A program made the translations under genes and the position numbers. A stretch of DNA of 64,000 nt, from positions 992,001-1,056,000 of the forward strand of contig BLSF01000003.1 in assembly GCA_012862575.1 (NCBI GenBank), in the 5' to 3' direction. The notes beneath the pieces are model-generated. The model worked only from the letters and a program-made list of their open reading frames with translations, did no database searches and was not told the origin of the DNA. The DNA comes from Parietichytrium sp. I65-24A. Taxonomy: Eukaryota; Sar; Bigyra; Thraustochytrida; Thraustochytriidae. Of this stretch, positions 39,186 to 50,200 are shown one piece after another; position 1 is the first letter of the stretch, and the number at the start of each line of letters is the position of its first letter.

Positions 39186-40643
39186 CTACCACGCAGTTCG
39201 CGCAAAATATCGGTAGGCAAAACTCTTCTCCTTCAGCTTGGTATGCATAGGATGCTCCTCATCCTCATCTTTTCCGAAGCCCTTCCCGACTACTGGGAGA
39301 TGGCTGATCCAAAAGGCAGGGTCCATCGCGGTGCTGATATAATCCTTCGTTGCGTGCCACGACTCTCCGGCACTCCCGAGCATACCGTCATGCACCCACC
39401 GCCTCATGGACAAGTAACCTGTACTTGCTTCAACGCGAGCCCGCCGGTTGTTCTCCACGTGCGCAACAGTGGCATGTGCAGCGGACAGCACTGCCCGAGA
39501 CCACAACTCCGCATACACAATACCGATTGCCATTGGCTTGACCGATGCTGCTGCAAGCATGGTGAGAGAGTCTTTCGCTCGGTTCATGTGCATCTCCATT
39601 CCAGTCATCTGCGGGCCGAGCTTCTTGCTGGCCTCTGCAGAAACAAGCCTCTGGAGCTGATCGCTGCTAAGACTGTCTCCCGAGGAGGAGCTACTTAGAC
39701 TATTCGAGCGAGAGCGCGGGGGAGAGGGAGTCAGGTCGCGTACTCGAATATTGTGGCTGTGCGGGTGAATCACAGAAGCGCCCCTGTTGTGTGTTGAATG
39801 TGCGGAGACACGATCGCGCTTTACCAAGGGCTTGATGCGTGCCGAGACTTGCTGTCCTTCTGCCCTCTTCATTGCTAAAGTGCGTTTGCACAGCTTGAGG
39901 TGAGCAAATCCATTGTTCTGCAGCCAGTTCATGCCGTCTTTGACCCCAAGCCAAAACACCTGCTCAAACTCTTTTGGCGCTGGTGGAAACACCGCCCAGT
40001 GAATTGGAATGTACCTGCTAGGTTTGATATCTGCATCAAAACAGTAAAACGGGGTGCATGTGATTGTCTTCTCGCTCAGCCTTGGAATGAGCATGGTCAT
40101 ACCGCCATCAAATACCCACTTCTGATGAAGGTCCTGGTCTCCGGGCCGATTGAGCGGGAACGGCCAGCCCGCGAAAGGGCTCATTGTGCAGCTTCCCAGC
40201 ACAGCTTCAAGATACTCCTCGTTGGAAGCGAACTTGTTGACGATGACTCCCCGACACGAAGGCAGGAGCGTGATTGCCACATTTAGTTTGCCACTAGTCA
40301 ATCCATCATGACGGAAGGTCTCGGTATCCATGCACCTCAAGATGCAGTTCCGCGCATACTCGCGCATTTGGAACATCTTGCGGACAGGATTGCTATGGTA
40401 GTCCACGCAGCACCGAATCATGAAATCCGCAAGCATTTTTGCATCCACGTCAAGAGCGAGAGCTGCGCTCACTGCGGAGCCGCCGCTGGATCCCACGAAC
40501 CTTGCATTCGAGTCGCGAACCCCGTGTCTCTGAAACGCATACGCGACGCCCAGCCCATGCACCATAAGCCACCCACTCGCCGAGAACGACAGCTCCATCC
40601 CATCAAAGGGATGGCCATTTCCTGGAGCTTGAGACATTGTCAT
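39186..40643 (-). CDS. Patatin-like phospholipase domain protein
   Basis: The 485-residue product starts at the ATG 40643 (a second in-frame ATG at 40637). The patatin Ser-Asp dyad is present: nucleophile Ser53 in GSSGGS (51-56) and Asp179 in FDGG (178-181). The oxyanion region precedes as SASGWLMVHGLGVAYAF, more diverged than the usual glycine-rich loop. This class hydrolyses acyl esters of phospholipids or triacylglycerols. The catalytic domain ends near residue 250; the remainder has a Ser-rich spacer (about 315-340) and a helical C-terminal part with no recognised domain. There is no signal peptide, so it probably acts on intracellular lipid or lipid droplets, which is inference. Confidence 0.9.
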   Translation of the reverse strand: MTMSQAPGNGHPFDGMELSFSASGWLMVHGLGVAYAFQRHGVRDSNARFVGSSGGSAVSAALALDVDAKMLADFMIRCCVDYHSNPVRKMFQMREYARNCILRCMDTETFRHDGLTSGKLNVAITLLPSCRGVIVNKFASNEEYLEAVLGSCTMSPFAGWPFPLNRPGDQDLHQKWVFDGGMTMLIPRLSEKTITCTPFYCFDADIKPSRYIPIHWAVFPPAPKEFEQVFWLGVKDGMNWLQNNGFAHLKLCKRTLAMKRAEGQQVSARIKPLVKRDRVSAHSTHNRGASVIHPHSHNIRVRDLTPSPPRSRSNSLSSSSSGDSLSSDQLQRLVSAEASKKLGPQMTGMEMHMNRAKDSLTMLAAASVKPMAIGIVYAELWSRAVLSAAHATVAHVENNRRARVEASTGYLSMRRWVHDGMLGSAGESWHATKDYISTAMDPAFWISHLPVVGKGFGKDEDEEHPMHTKLKEKSFAYRYFARTAW

Positions 40644-41738
40644 TCCTTCTTTCCCAAAACTCGGGTCGCAACACCCCGACCTGCTCTATTGTGCTCTTCC
40701 GCGGCGAACGGGTTTTCGGAACTGCTGGGACACTGCTCGAGTTTCTTGTCTGTGAGTCCAGCCTGACTCGGAGGGTTGTCCTGAGAGAAGAAGTGCACCG
40801 TATTAGTAAGACGGAGTGTGGGTCTGTCAGCCAGTGTCTGTCAGTGTCAACGTCAAAACATATCAATGGAAACACACTGTCGAAAAAAACACAGAAACAG
40901 AAGGGATCGGCGTTGGGAGACCACGTGAGCCAACACTGTCAGAGTTGTCAGAGGACGAAACTTTGAGGAAATGTACTTTCGTGCCGAGATCACTCCCAAA
41001 CCTGGCTTTCAGACAGGTAGTCCCTCACTAAGCGTCAGCTACGACCGGACACCACCGTCCACGCCAGGTCAGCGGTTCGCGTTAGCAGGATTACCCGTGC
41101 ACATCGAAACATTTACTCATGCACGGTGCGAGCCACGCGCTAGGCGGGTGCTACGCTGCTCCCTGGGAGCCGACTACAGCGAGAGCATTCGAAGCAGTTT
41201 CGCCGGAGCTGTCCTAGGAAAACTCGTACGCCGCCACGAGCACGTCACCTCATGCCATAAGCACCATGCTACCGCCAGGGTTCGCCTCCTGGCGTTTGCG
41301 CTAGACGCCCGGTACCGCCCCCCGGACTCAGGATGGGGAAAACGGGGGAGGGCCAATTACGGCAGAGCGGTAGAGAGAGGTAGGACAAAAGACCGTTTCA
41401 TGCGGGGAGTGTGTGGCCAGACACACATCGTCGGCGAGCGACGTCGTTTGGTTGGACTTCGAGAATTTAGTAGTGAGTTATTAGGGAGATGCATGGGTAG
41501 TGTGGCTTGACTGAGGCTACAGTGCATTGCGTTCCTCAGATTAGAGTGGAAATCGGAATGAATACTAGGGGCGACACTACAGTCAGTACATGGTCTCACA
41601 GGTCTCGCAAATCACAAATGCTTCGTTCTCAGGAGGCTATAAACAATGGGGATGAGGACATTCGGCTCATTGCCTCAAGCAGTTTGCCGACCAAGTTGTT
41701 GTGTACCGGTACCCAAATAGAAATGCGAAACGATCAGA
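40644..41738. other. 1.1 kb intergenic region upstream of the patatin gene
   Basis: This region contains the patatin promoter and the 3' flank of the insertase gene. A GC-rich open frame at 40971-41510 (179 codons, ATG start, plus strand) shows no recognisable domain and is not called. No other feature is seen. Confidence 0.45.
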
Positions 41739-42861
41739 CTATTTGTCATCTTTTGCCTTGGTGAATACCAGTGGCGTCTTTTGCCGAAGTGGGCCTGGGC
41801 CACGCGGTGTTTGTGGGGGCGGGCGGTAAGGCAGTCCAAGCAACCTTCGGACCTGCAAGTTCCTTAAGACGGCTGTTTGTCCTATTCCAAGAAGGCTTGA
41901 CCTAGAGCCACACACGTAATATGGTCAGCTTCCAACTCGTTTCAGCGACCTCTCCCCGTCTTCTTTTCGGAAAAACTTACGGAATCCAGTAAAGGAAAAC
42001 TCCTGCAGGGAGTTGTGATATAAATGGTATGCCAAACACCAGCATAGTTTGCAGAATCTCGCGAATAATCTCATTCAGGGTTATTGCCGGAGGTTTCCCT
42101 GGAACATGCTTGATCCGACCAAAAGAATATTCCAACGCCGTATAGCTGGTGCCTACTGCAATGAGGGGAAGGATAAGCGACGTGTCTTTGGCGCTTAGAT
42201 CCGTGAACCACAGCACGCCTTCGTTTGTGAGGTCGAGCTGTCCACTAGAGATTAGGTCCCTAGTCGCAATTGCATAAGTCAAGAGGAAAGCCACTTGCGC
42301 GATTGGAACCGCCAACAGTTTGAGCGGATTCACTTTGTACTTTGACAAGATCATAAAAATGCCCCGCGCGTACAACTTGGAAAGTTGCGCTTTGGTCATC
42401 GTGGCAGTCTGGAGCTCTTTTGTGTAGAGTTTGCTGAGGTTCTGAAGATGCACTCCAACGCTCCCACCGAAGATCTTGGCAACAGTTCTCATCTGCATAA
42501 TTGTGACTGGAACCAAGCACAACCGGAAAAAAACAGTGGATGCAACGATCGTGGACCACCACGGTCCACCCAGCAGTCCGTGGATCGCAAGGATGCTAGC
42601 TTGGAAACCCCCTAATGGAGTCATCACAAGGTTGGTGGTGCTTAGACTCTTTCCAACTGCTGCCTGGCCCGCGAACAATGGTTCTTTCCTAAACGCCATC
42701 AGCCACCCTTGACTCGCGCGCGGCATCTCTAGGGAGCTGCACCGAACAGGGGCAACTGATATCTGCCATATCCCCGCCCGCCTCCGAGGAAAGCAGCCGG
42801 CGCACCCGGCGACTTGGCGCAGGGGCGAAGCCCGCCGAAGCGCCACAGCAATGCTGCTCAT
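41739..42861 (-). CDS. Oxa1/Cox18-family mitochondrial membrane insertase, two exons
   Basis: Exon 1 (42861-41981) starts at an ATG and ends within LYWIP; a GTAAGT donor begins at 41980. An acceptor CTCTAG ends at 41902, and exon 2 (41901-41739) continues in frame as SSLLGIGQTAVLRNLQVRRL to a TAG stop. The total is 347 residues. This continuation matches the conserved C-terminal helix of the family, which supports the intron (79 bases). The N-terminus (MSSIAVALRRASPLRQ) looks like a mitochondrial presequence. Five hydrophobic segments include HGLLGGPWWSTIVASTVFF and QLPAGVFLYWIP. The protein would insert inner-membrane proteins such as cytochrome oxidase subunits. Oxa1 and Cox18 cannot be separated with confidence; the short C-terminal tail without a long coiled coil leans to Cox18. 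Confidence 0.88.
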
Positions 42862-43056
42862 AGGCGGTTTCGATCGATCCTTTTCAAAGCGCAGAACACC
42901 CTCTCGGCATCCCCAGTTCCTTTCTTGATTGATGGGACGGACGCTGGGACGCTGCCCGGAGCCAAGCTACAAAGTAGGTATTCCCGGCAAGAGCACCAAA
43001 ACGGGAACACTCTCGACCCAGTCTCGTTTAACGCCCAACGCCCCGTGACCCTGCAC

Positions 43057-43087
<31 letters not shown>

Positions 43088-44296
43088 TTCGCTTACTCAC
43101 TCACTCGGGGAGAAGATAGATAGTTACTCTTGTCACGTTGTTAGGTCCGCTTTCGCAGTGACCAGCGTTGCGAGGACCTCCAAGTCTCGTAACACTCAAA
43201 AGCGCGGAACACTAATCCAGCTAATCCATTGACGACACTGGCTGGGATAGGCAGGAGATTACGGGTCCAGGTCTCAAGGGACTTCAAGGGACTTCAGGTA
43301 TATTCAAGTATTTTCAATAATGAAACGAACAGTTCGTGAGCTTTCAAGCGGATGACCGTTGAAGTTCCAACAGTAGCGGCAATAGTGGTGTGACACGGAC
43401 AGGGAGCCCAGAATCAACTACGAAGAAGTCAACGCAAATCACGAAAGAGAGAAACAGTTGCCGATAAGCGCCACCACGATCTCTCAAGCCACTGTGCCCT
43501 CGCAGACGCACAGCGACCAAGCCACGCAGCGCCGCGAAGCTGTAATTTCCAATTCACTGTCGAAAACTAAATTCGAGCTTCAACAACAACGAACGTTCTC
43601 ATCTATCCGTCTACCCGCATTGACAACTCTATCTATCCAGTACTGAGTAGCTATCTCTCTCTGTCTTGCTCCTCCAAGTCCTGCCGTCCGCGTAGATCGC
43701 CTAGCCCCCCCGATCTCACAGTCAACCAATGTCAATCGATCAATCGATCAAGCATCAATCGGAGAGCCAACGTAACTCACACCAGTTCAAGGTCCACGCA
43801 CCGCTATCACCGCTATCGTTTGCCCTTACTCCCAGTAGCGCCTTGACCCCAGGGCGTCGAGCGAGCGAGCGAACTAGGAAGAGGCGAGTTACTGGCAGAG
43901 CAAGCAGAGTGAAGAAAGAGGAAAAGAACGTTTCCTCAGAGCACGGGCGCCCTCGCTGTCCTCCAGCGCACGGAGACGCAGACCTAGTGAGGCACGCAGG
44001 CACAAGCAAAGACTGCGGACTGTGGACTGCGGACTTTGGACTGCTCTTGGAGCGAGCTGTCGGCGCAAGAGAGAAGAAGGGAAGAAAAGAAAAGAAAAGC
44101 AAAGACCATCGCCGGCGTCGCGAGACCGTTTGTTTCACAGCGCAGAGGAGGCGGGCTTTGCAACTCGCAGGAGAGCCTTCGTGAGCTTGGCCATTTGCTT
44201 TTCCGCGCGCAAGCCGTCGCGTGAAACGTAAAAGGCGAGAGGGAAATCGCTCTCGACCGATAGAAGTGTGCAGCAGTCGCTGGGGAAGCGGCGAAA
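42862..44296. other. 1.4 kb divergent region between insertase and dynein genes
   Basis: This promoter-bearing spacer holds a CT microsatellite (43060-43088), a doubled AAGGGACTTC (43276-43295), ATCA-type repeats (43734-43752) and a GACTGCG-type array (44011-44044) about 250 bases before the dynein ATG. No gene is supported. Confidence 0.55.
43060..43088. repeat. CT microsatellite upstream of the insertase gene
   Basis: An uninterrupted TC run lies about 200 bases upstream of the minus-strand insertase ATG. Confidence 0.9.
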
Positions 44297-47200
44297 ATGC
44301 TCCGCAACGGCGACGAGAAAGAGGGCCGGCTGCGAAAGGCGCGGTCGGATGCGGAGTTGGCTCACGCAAAAGCTGTCTTGTCAGGGTCGGTGTCAGTGGC
44401 TGCCCTAGGTGCATCTTCGTCAACGGCGAATCTGGGGACCGGTGTAGTCCGCGAGCAGGGGTCCGTTCTAGACCACACCAACATACCTAAGCGATGGAAG
44501 GCACATTACGCTGGGGAGGGCAAGAAGAAGGTCTCGCAGGAGGAGTTGCGCGAGTTCCCGTTCTCGGCACATGCGCGGTTCCGCGGTCAAGACTTCGAGT
44601 CCTTAGAACACAAGGAGCTGCGGGCAATGGAGGAACAGAAGCTGCACGAAAAGGAGCTAGAACGCAAGGGGCTCGAGGACGAAGACTTTCTAAGGTTAGA
44701 TCAGAGTAAAGTTCCACTGGAGTTTTTCGACAATGGGGAGTATGAGAAGCACACCCCTCAGGAGTGGATGTCCATGTGCAAAACAGCTCGCTCCCCGCTC
44801 TACGTGAATGGGGAATGGAGCTGGCAAAAGTGCGACGTGCTCTCTTACAGCACAGAGAAGAAGCAATTTGAAATTTTATTTCGCATGACTGGCAAATCCA
44901 AGTGGGTCAAGCGCCTCAACCTTATGTTTGACGCAGAAGATCAGGAAAAGTTTCACGAGCGAGTGCAGAGATGCCACGAGCTTCGCGACCTCTCCAAGGC
45001 CCTCGTGCGGCTAGAGTACTTTGTGTCGCGGCAAGAAAGCAAGAACATTGTGCCACTTTCCGAGCCGGTGTGGCAAATTATATACAACATGGCGATGAAA
45101 ACCGTTGAGCAACGCCAGAAGGAGGCTGGCTTGGATGCTGACGAAGTGTACCTCGAGAACATTCGAGAGCTTGCACGGTGTCTCGTTGAGGAGGTGGACA
45201 CGATGTACCTCACCACTATGCAGAAGATTATCCTCAAGGAGCTCTTGAAGTTTGACCCAGCAGTAAAAGAAAGAGCGGATGCCTTGCGGCTTCCGCCATT
45301 TCCTGAGGCACTTCCTGCGCCATACTACGGCAAACTTCAGCTTCCCAAGGTTGGTGCAGACTATGCGGATTATCAAACTGTTTCCAAATTCATTGGAGAA
45401 AAACACTATTCTGGGACGCCTGGGCTTGCATCCACGGTCTCATGGCTCGAACACGTGTGGAAAGACGAATTTGAGAGAATAACTATCCTGCAATGCTGTC
45501 CTGCACATCCGGAGCCTGTGCCGCTCGAGAATTTTGCCGCTTCTCAGATGAACCATATCGACTCAGTACTTGCCAAACTGAAGAAGACGTGGTGGCAGGG
45601 GATGGTTAACTGTATGCTCGACAACCTCTCGAATGACTACAACTTCTATGAGTCTGGTCTCACCAATATGATGGAACATCGCACCGGTAAAATGCTCAAG
45701 CGGTTTGAACTTCAGATGCGAACCCAGCTTAAGGATTTGGTTGTCAGGAGTTTGAACGCCTGGGAGCAGTTTTTGCACTCCGCCTCCGTGCTAGGGCGCA
45801 CCGCTCCATCTACTGAGCACGATGGTGCTACGACCCATGTCCAAGTAGGGTTGATTCAGGTTACATTGGTGGAGGAAGGAGACACAATCAGAATTCAGCC
45901 TAGTGTCGAGGATACCACAAAGGCCCTTGTTGGGATATTAAAGCACCTTGTTGCTGGAATCCGCTCTGTGAGTTCCGTCGATCACGAGGTCTTGTCTTTG
46001 AACGAGCTCTCAGAGACGCCTCTCATCCCACTGGCGTGGGAGCAGCAATCACAACCACAGTCTCAAAGCTCCGTATTGCCTATGCTCTCTGAGATGAACA
46101 GCTGCATTGCGTTCTCACTCAAGGCGCTCGAACAGTGCATTCAGGCTGACTACGGCGCTATTATGGAGATTGTCACCCAGTTCCAGTCTTTTAGAGATGT
46201 TCTCGAAGATGACCCAATTACGTATGTGCAAACCTTCGCGGAGCCGAAATTGGTTTCCAAAAAAGAGCTTGCTGCGAAAAAAGAGCTTGAGCAAAAGCAA
46301 CTGCAAGCCGATGCGTCGACCACCGACGCTCAGGGAAGTGTCTCAAAAGACAAAGCGGAAAAAGCTGACGACAATGCTCCGAAAAAAGGTGAGGATGCTG
46401 AGGATATCGAAGACGAAGGAGCCGGAGCTGAAGATGAAGAGGAAGAAGAAGAAGACGACGAGCTTGTTCCTGTTCCGGTCACCATGGAGGAGTTTCAAAA
46501 CGAGATTGCCCGGTTTCATTCCCTCGCAAACGCTGTCACCGAGGTGACCTTCGATTGGGAAACACGTGGTTGTCTCCTTGTCAACTGCGGGGATCTCAAA
46601 ATTCTTATTGAATCTAAGGCCCGTGAGCAAGTCGCGGCTTTTGCTGTCTTCTTATTTGAAGAGCAAGGCTTACGAGCAGAGTCGGTGACGAGTTCATACG
46701 AGGCAATTCTCACGCGGATTTCCACTAAACCAAAGAATGAGGTGCAACTGGTGGACCTGGAAGACTTTATTGAGCAAGCTAAAGTGACCATGGCCAATTT
46801 GCACAGTGATGTCAATCAGGTGCACACTTGGATCACCTTGCTTGAATCCTTTTCCTTTCGGCTGCCTGAAGAATTCATTCAAATGGCGTGGGGGCTCAAA
46901 CTCTGGCCAAATCGCATTCTTGGTGCAAAGTCTGCCACCATGCGCGCATTGGAGATTGACAAGATCACCATGATTGAAACCCTGGCAAAGGAGAAGGACA
47001 CCTTCGACAAAACTCTTGAGCAACTGTCTCTACGCGCGGAAAAGTTTGAGGCGTATTCGAACTACGACGATCTACAGGACATTGTGTCGGAAGCATATGC
47101 AATCGAAGATCAGCTCAAGAATGCGGCGGAGCAGATTCAAAACTTCAATATGCGCGACAAGGCCTTCGGGTTCGAAACTGGCGAATACCCAACCCTTGAC

Positions 47201-50200
47201 GCCTGCCGAAAGCGATTTCAGCCGTTCTATCAGCTGTGGACGATGTTGGCAGACTTTGTTTCGTCAACAAGCATATGGCTCACGGGCCCTTTTGGTGATA
47301 TCGAAGGTGACAGCGTGGAAGCACAAGTCACTGAATGGTGGACCGTATCATATCGTCTGATCAAGCAGTTCGGAGCAACCAACGAAGGTGCCGCTGCTCT
47401 TGCGCAGCGTTTGAGAGACAGCTCTGATGGGTTCAAGAGCTACCTTCCACTTATTCGAGCCCTGGCAAGTCCAGCACTCAGAGACCGCCATTGGAATGCA
47501 TTGAGTGAGCTCATTCAGGAGGACGTCACACCAAATGAATCGCTGACTTTGCAACGTCTGATTGACCTGAATATTATGGATCGCATGGATGAGGTGGAGA
47601 TCATCACCATCAAGGCGGAGAAAGAGTTTGCGCTCGAGAAAAACATCGAAGCTATGAGTGCAGAGTGGAGCGGCATCGAGTTTGAAACCATGGCGTACAA
47701 GGAGTCTGGAACCTATGTAATTAAAGGTACGGACGAGGTCATGGCCCTTTTGGACGACCACATCGTGAAGATTCAGACTATGCTGGGATCTCCGTACGTC
47801 AAACCTATTAGGAAGAAGGCCTCGCAGTGGGAGCAGCGTCTTCAGTACATTCAGTCATTGGTGGATGAGATGCTAAAGGTGCAAAGATCATGGATGTACC
47901 TTGCCCCAATCTTTTCGTCAGCAGACATCACCCGTCAGATGCCAACGGAAGCAAGGCGCTTCGCTTCGGTCGATGCGGTGTGGAGGAAAACGCTGGGAAA
48001 AGTGCACGAAGAGCCTTCGGTGATGGGTATCTCCTCCGACGACACCCTCGTAGAGAGATTCAAACAGGCCAATGAGCGTCTGGAGCTCATCTCTAAAGGT
48101 CTCAACGATTATCTCGAAGTTAAACGCATGTCGTTTGCGAGGTTCTTTTTCCTCAGTAATGACGAACTTCTCGAGATTGTGTCTCAAACCAAGGAAGTCA
48201 GAGCTGTACAGCCATTCTTAGGCAAGTGCTTTGAGGGTGTCGGCCAAGTAGTCTTCGGGTGTGATATGCCTCCACCAGACCAGCAAAAGTGCCCGCGCGG
48301 AACACCATTCAACACAGCTGGGCCAGAAGACATGCGTATTCCAAGAATGCTTTCCAACGAGGGCGAGATTGTCGATCTTTCTATAGTGGTGGATCCTAAC
48401 TCTGGACCCAACAAGGGCAACGTTGAATTGTGGCTCAGCGACTTTGAGTTATCGATGCGCATCACAGTAAAGGAGATTTTGCAACAAGCTGCAGAGTGCT
48501 ACCCTGGCATGGGAGACGCCCTCGAATGCAACGAAGAGCGGTCGAAATGGGTTCTTTCTTGGCCTGGTCAAGTTGTTTTGAATGCGAGCCAGTTGTTTTG
48601 GACACAGGAGGTGACGAGGGCGATCCGTGATGGAAAATTGCCTCATTACACTGAACAATTAAACAAGCAGCTGCTCCAAATCGTGCATTTGGTACGTGGA
48701 AAAATCAGCAAGATGGAGCGAACCACGCTTGGTGCCCTGAGTGTGATAGATGTGCATCAGCGTGATGTGGTTGAAGAGATGGCCAACCAAGAGGTCTCTG
48801 ATCCAGATGCTTTTGAATGGCTCGCCCAACTGCGATACTACTGGGAGGAGCAGGCCGATGATTTCAACCGCTACGGGTCCGACCCGATGAATATGATGGT
48901 TCGCATCCTGAACTCCACTCAGATGTATGCGTACGAGTATCTCGGAAACAGCTCACGGCTTATCATCACCCCCCTTACTGATCGGTGCTACCGAACGCTG
49001 ATGGGGGCTGTTTCGCTCTTGTACGGTGGTGCTCCCGCAGGTCCTGCAGGAACTGGAAAAACTGAGACCACCAAGGATTTGGCCAAAGCAATTGCGAAGC
49101 AGTGCGTGGTCTTTAACTGCTCGGACGGTTTGGACTATCTTGCGATGGCTAAATTCTTTAAAGGTATCGCTCAGGCTGGCGCGTGGGCTTGTTTCGATGA
49201 GTTTAATCGTATTGAGCTGGAGGTGTTGTCTGTGATTGCGCAGCAAATTCTTACCATTGTGAAAGCAAAACGAGCGCGCTTGAAGCGTTTTGATTTCGAG
49301 GGTTCTACCCTGACGCTCAACCCTGACGCGAACTCCTTCATTACGATGAATCCTGGTTATGCGGGTCGCCAGGAGCTGCCCGATAACTTGGCCGCGCTCT
49401 TTAGGCCGTGCGCGATGATGGTTCCCGATTATGCTCTCATCGCTGAAATCAAGCTCTTCAGTTTTGGATTCGCGGACAACCGAAACCTTGCACGCAAGTT
49501 GACCCAGGTTCTCACGCTATGCTCCGAGCAGCTCAGTTCTCAGAAGCACTACGATTACGGTATGCGCGCGGTGTTCTCTATCTTGGTCCGAGCCGGTGTT
49601 TTACGCCAAACTCTTGGAGAGGTGTGGAGCGAGTCTATGATCGTCTTATCCGCTATCGTGGATGTGAATGAGCCCAAATTTACAGCGAGTGATATTCCGC
49701 TTTTCAAAGGTATCACATCGGACTTGTTCCCTGGCGTTCAGCTCCCTACTCCTGACTATCGTAAATTGCTGGAGGCAATTCACGAGGTCTGCGAGGAAGA
49801 CAACCTGCAAGCTACGGAACCTTTTGTCCGAGCCGTGATCCAACTCTACGAAACAGTGATGGTTCGTCATGGTCTCATGGTTGTGGGAGAAACCTTGAGT
49901 GGTAAGACGAAGGTGACTCACACGTTGGCCAAAGCAATGTCTCGGATTCAAGGCGACAAGAACTTCGAGGGTAAAGTCAAGATCTTCACTATGAATCCGA
50001 AAAGTATCACACAGGGCCAGCTATACGGTAGCTTCGACGCCAATACGCATGAGTGGGAGGACGGCATCCTTGCAATCACATATCGAAACTGCGCGAAGGA
50101 CACCTCGGTTGATAGGCAGTGGATAATGTTTGATGGGCCGGTCGACGCAGTTTGGATTGAGGATATGAACACTGTCCTCGACGACAACAAAAAGCTCTGC

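Noticed and set aside
43755-44423. 222-codon minus-strand frame before the dynein gene
   Set aside because: It overlaps the dynein start and has no protein features.
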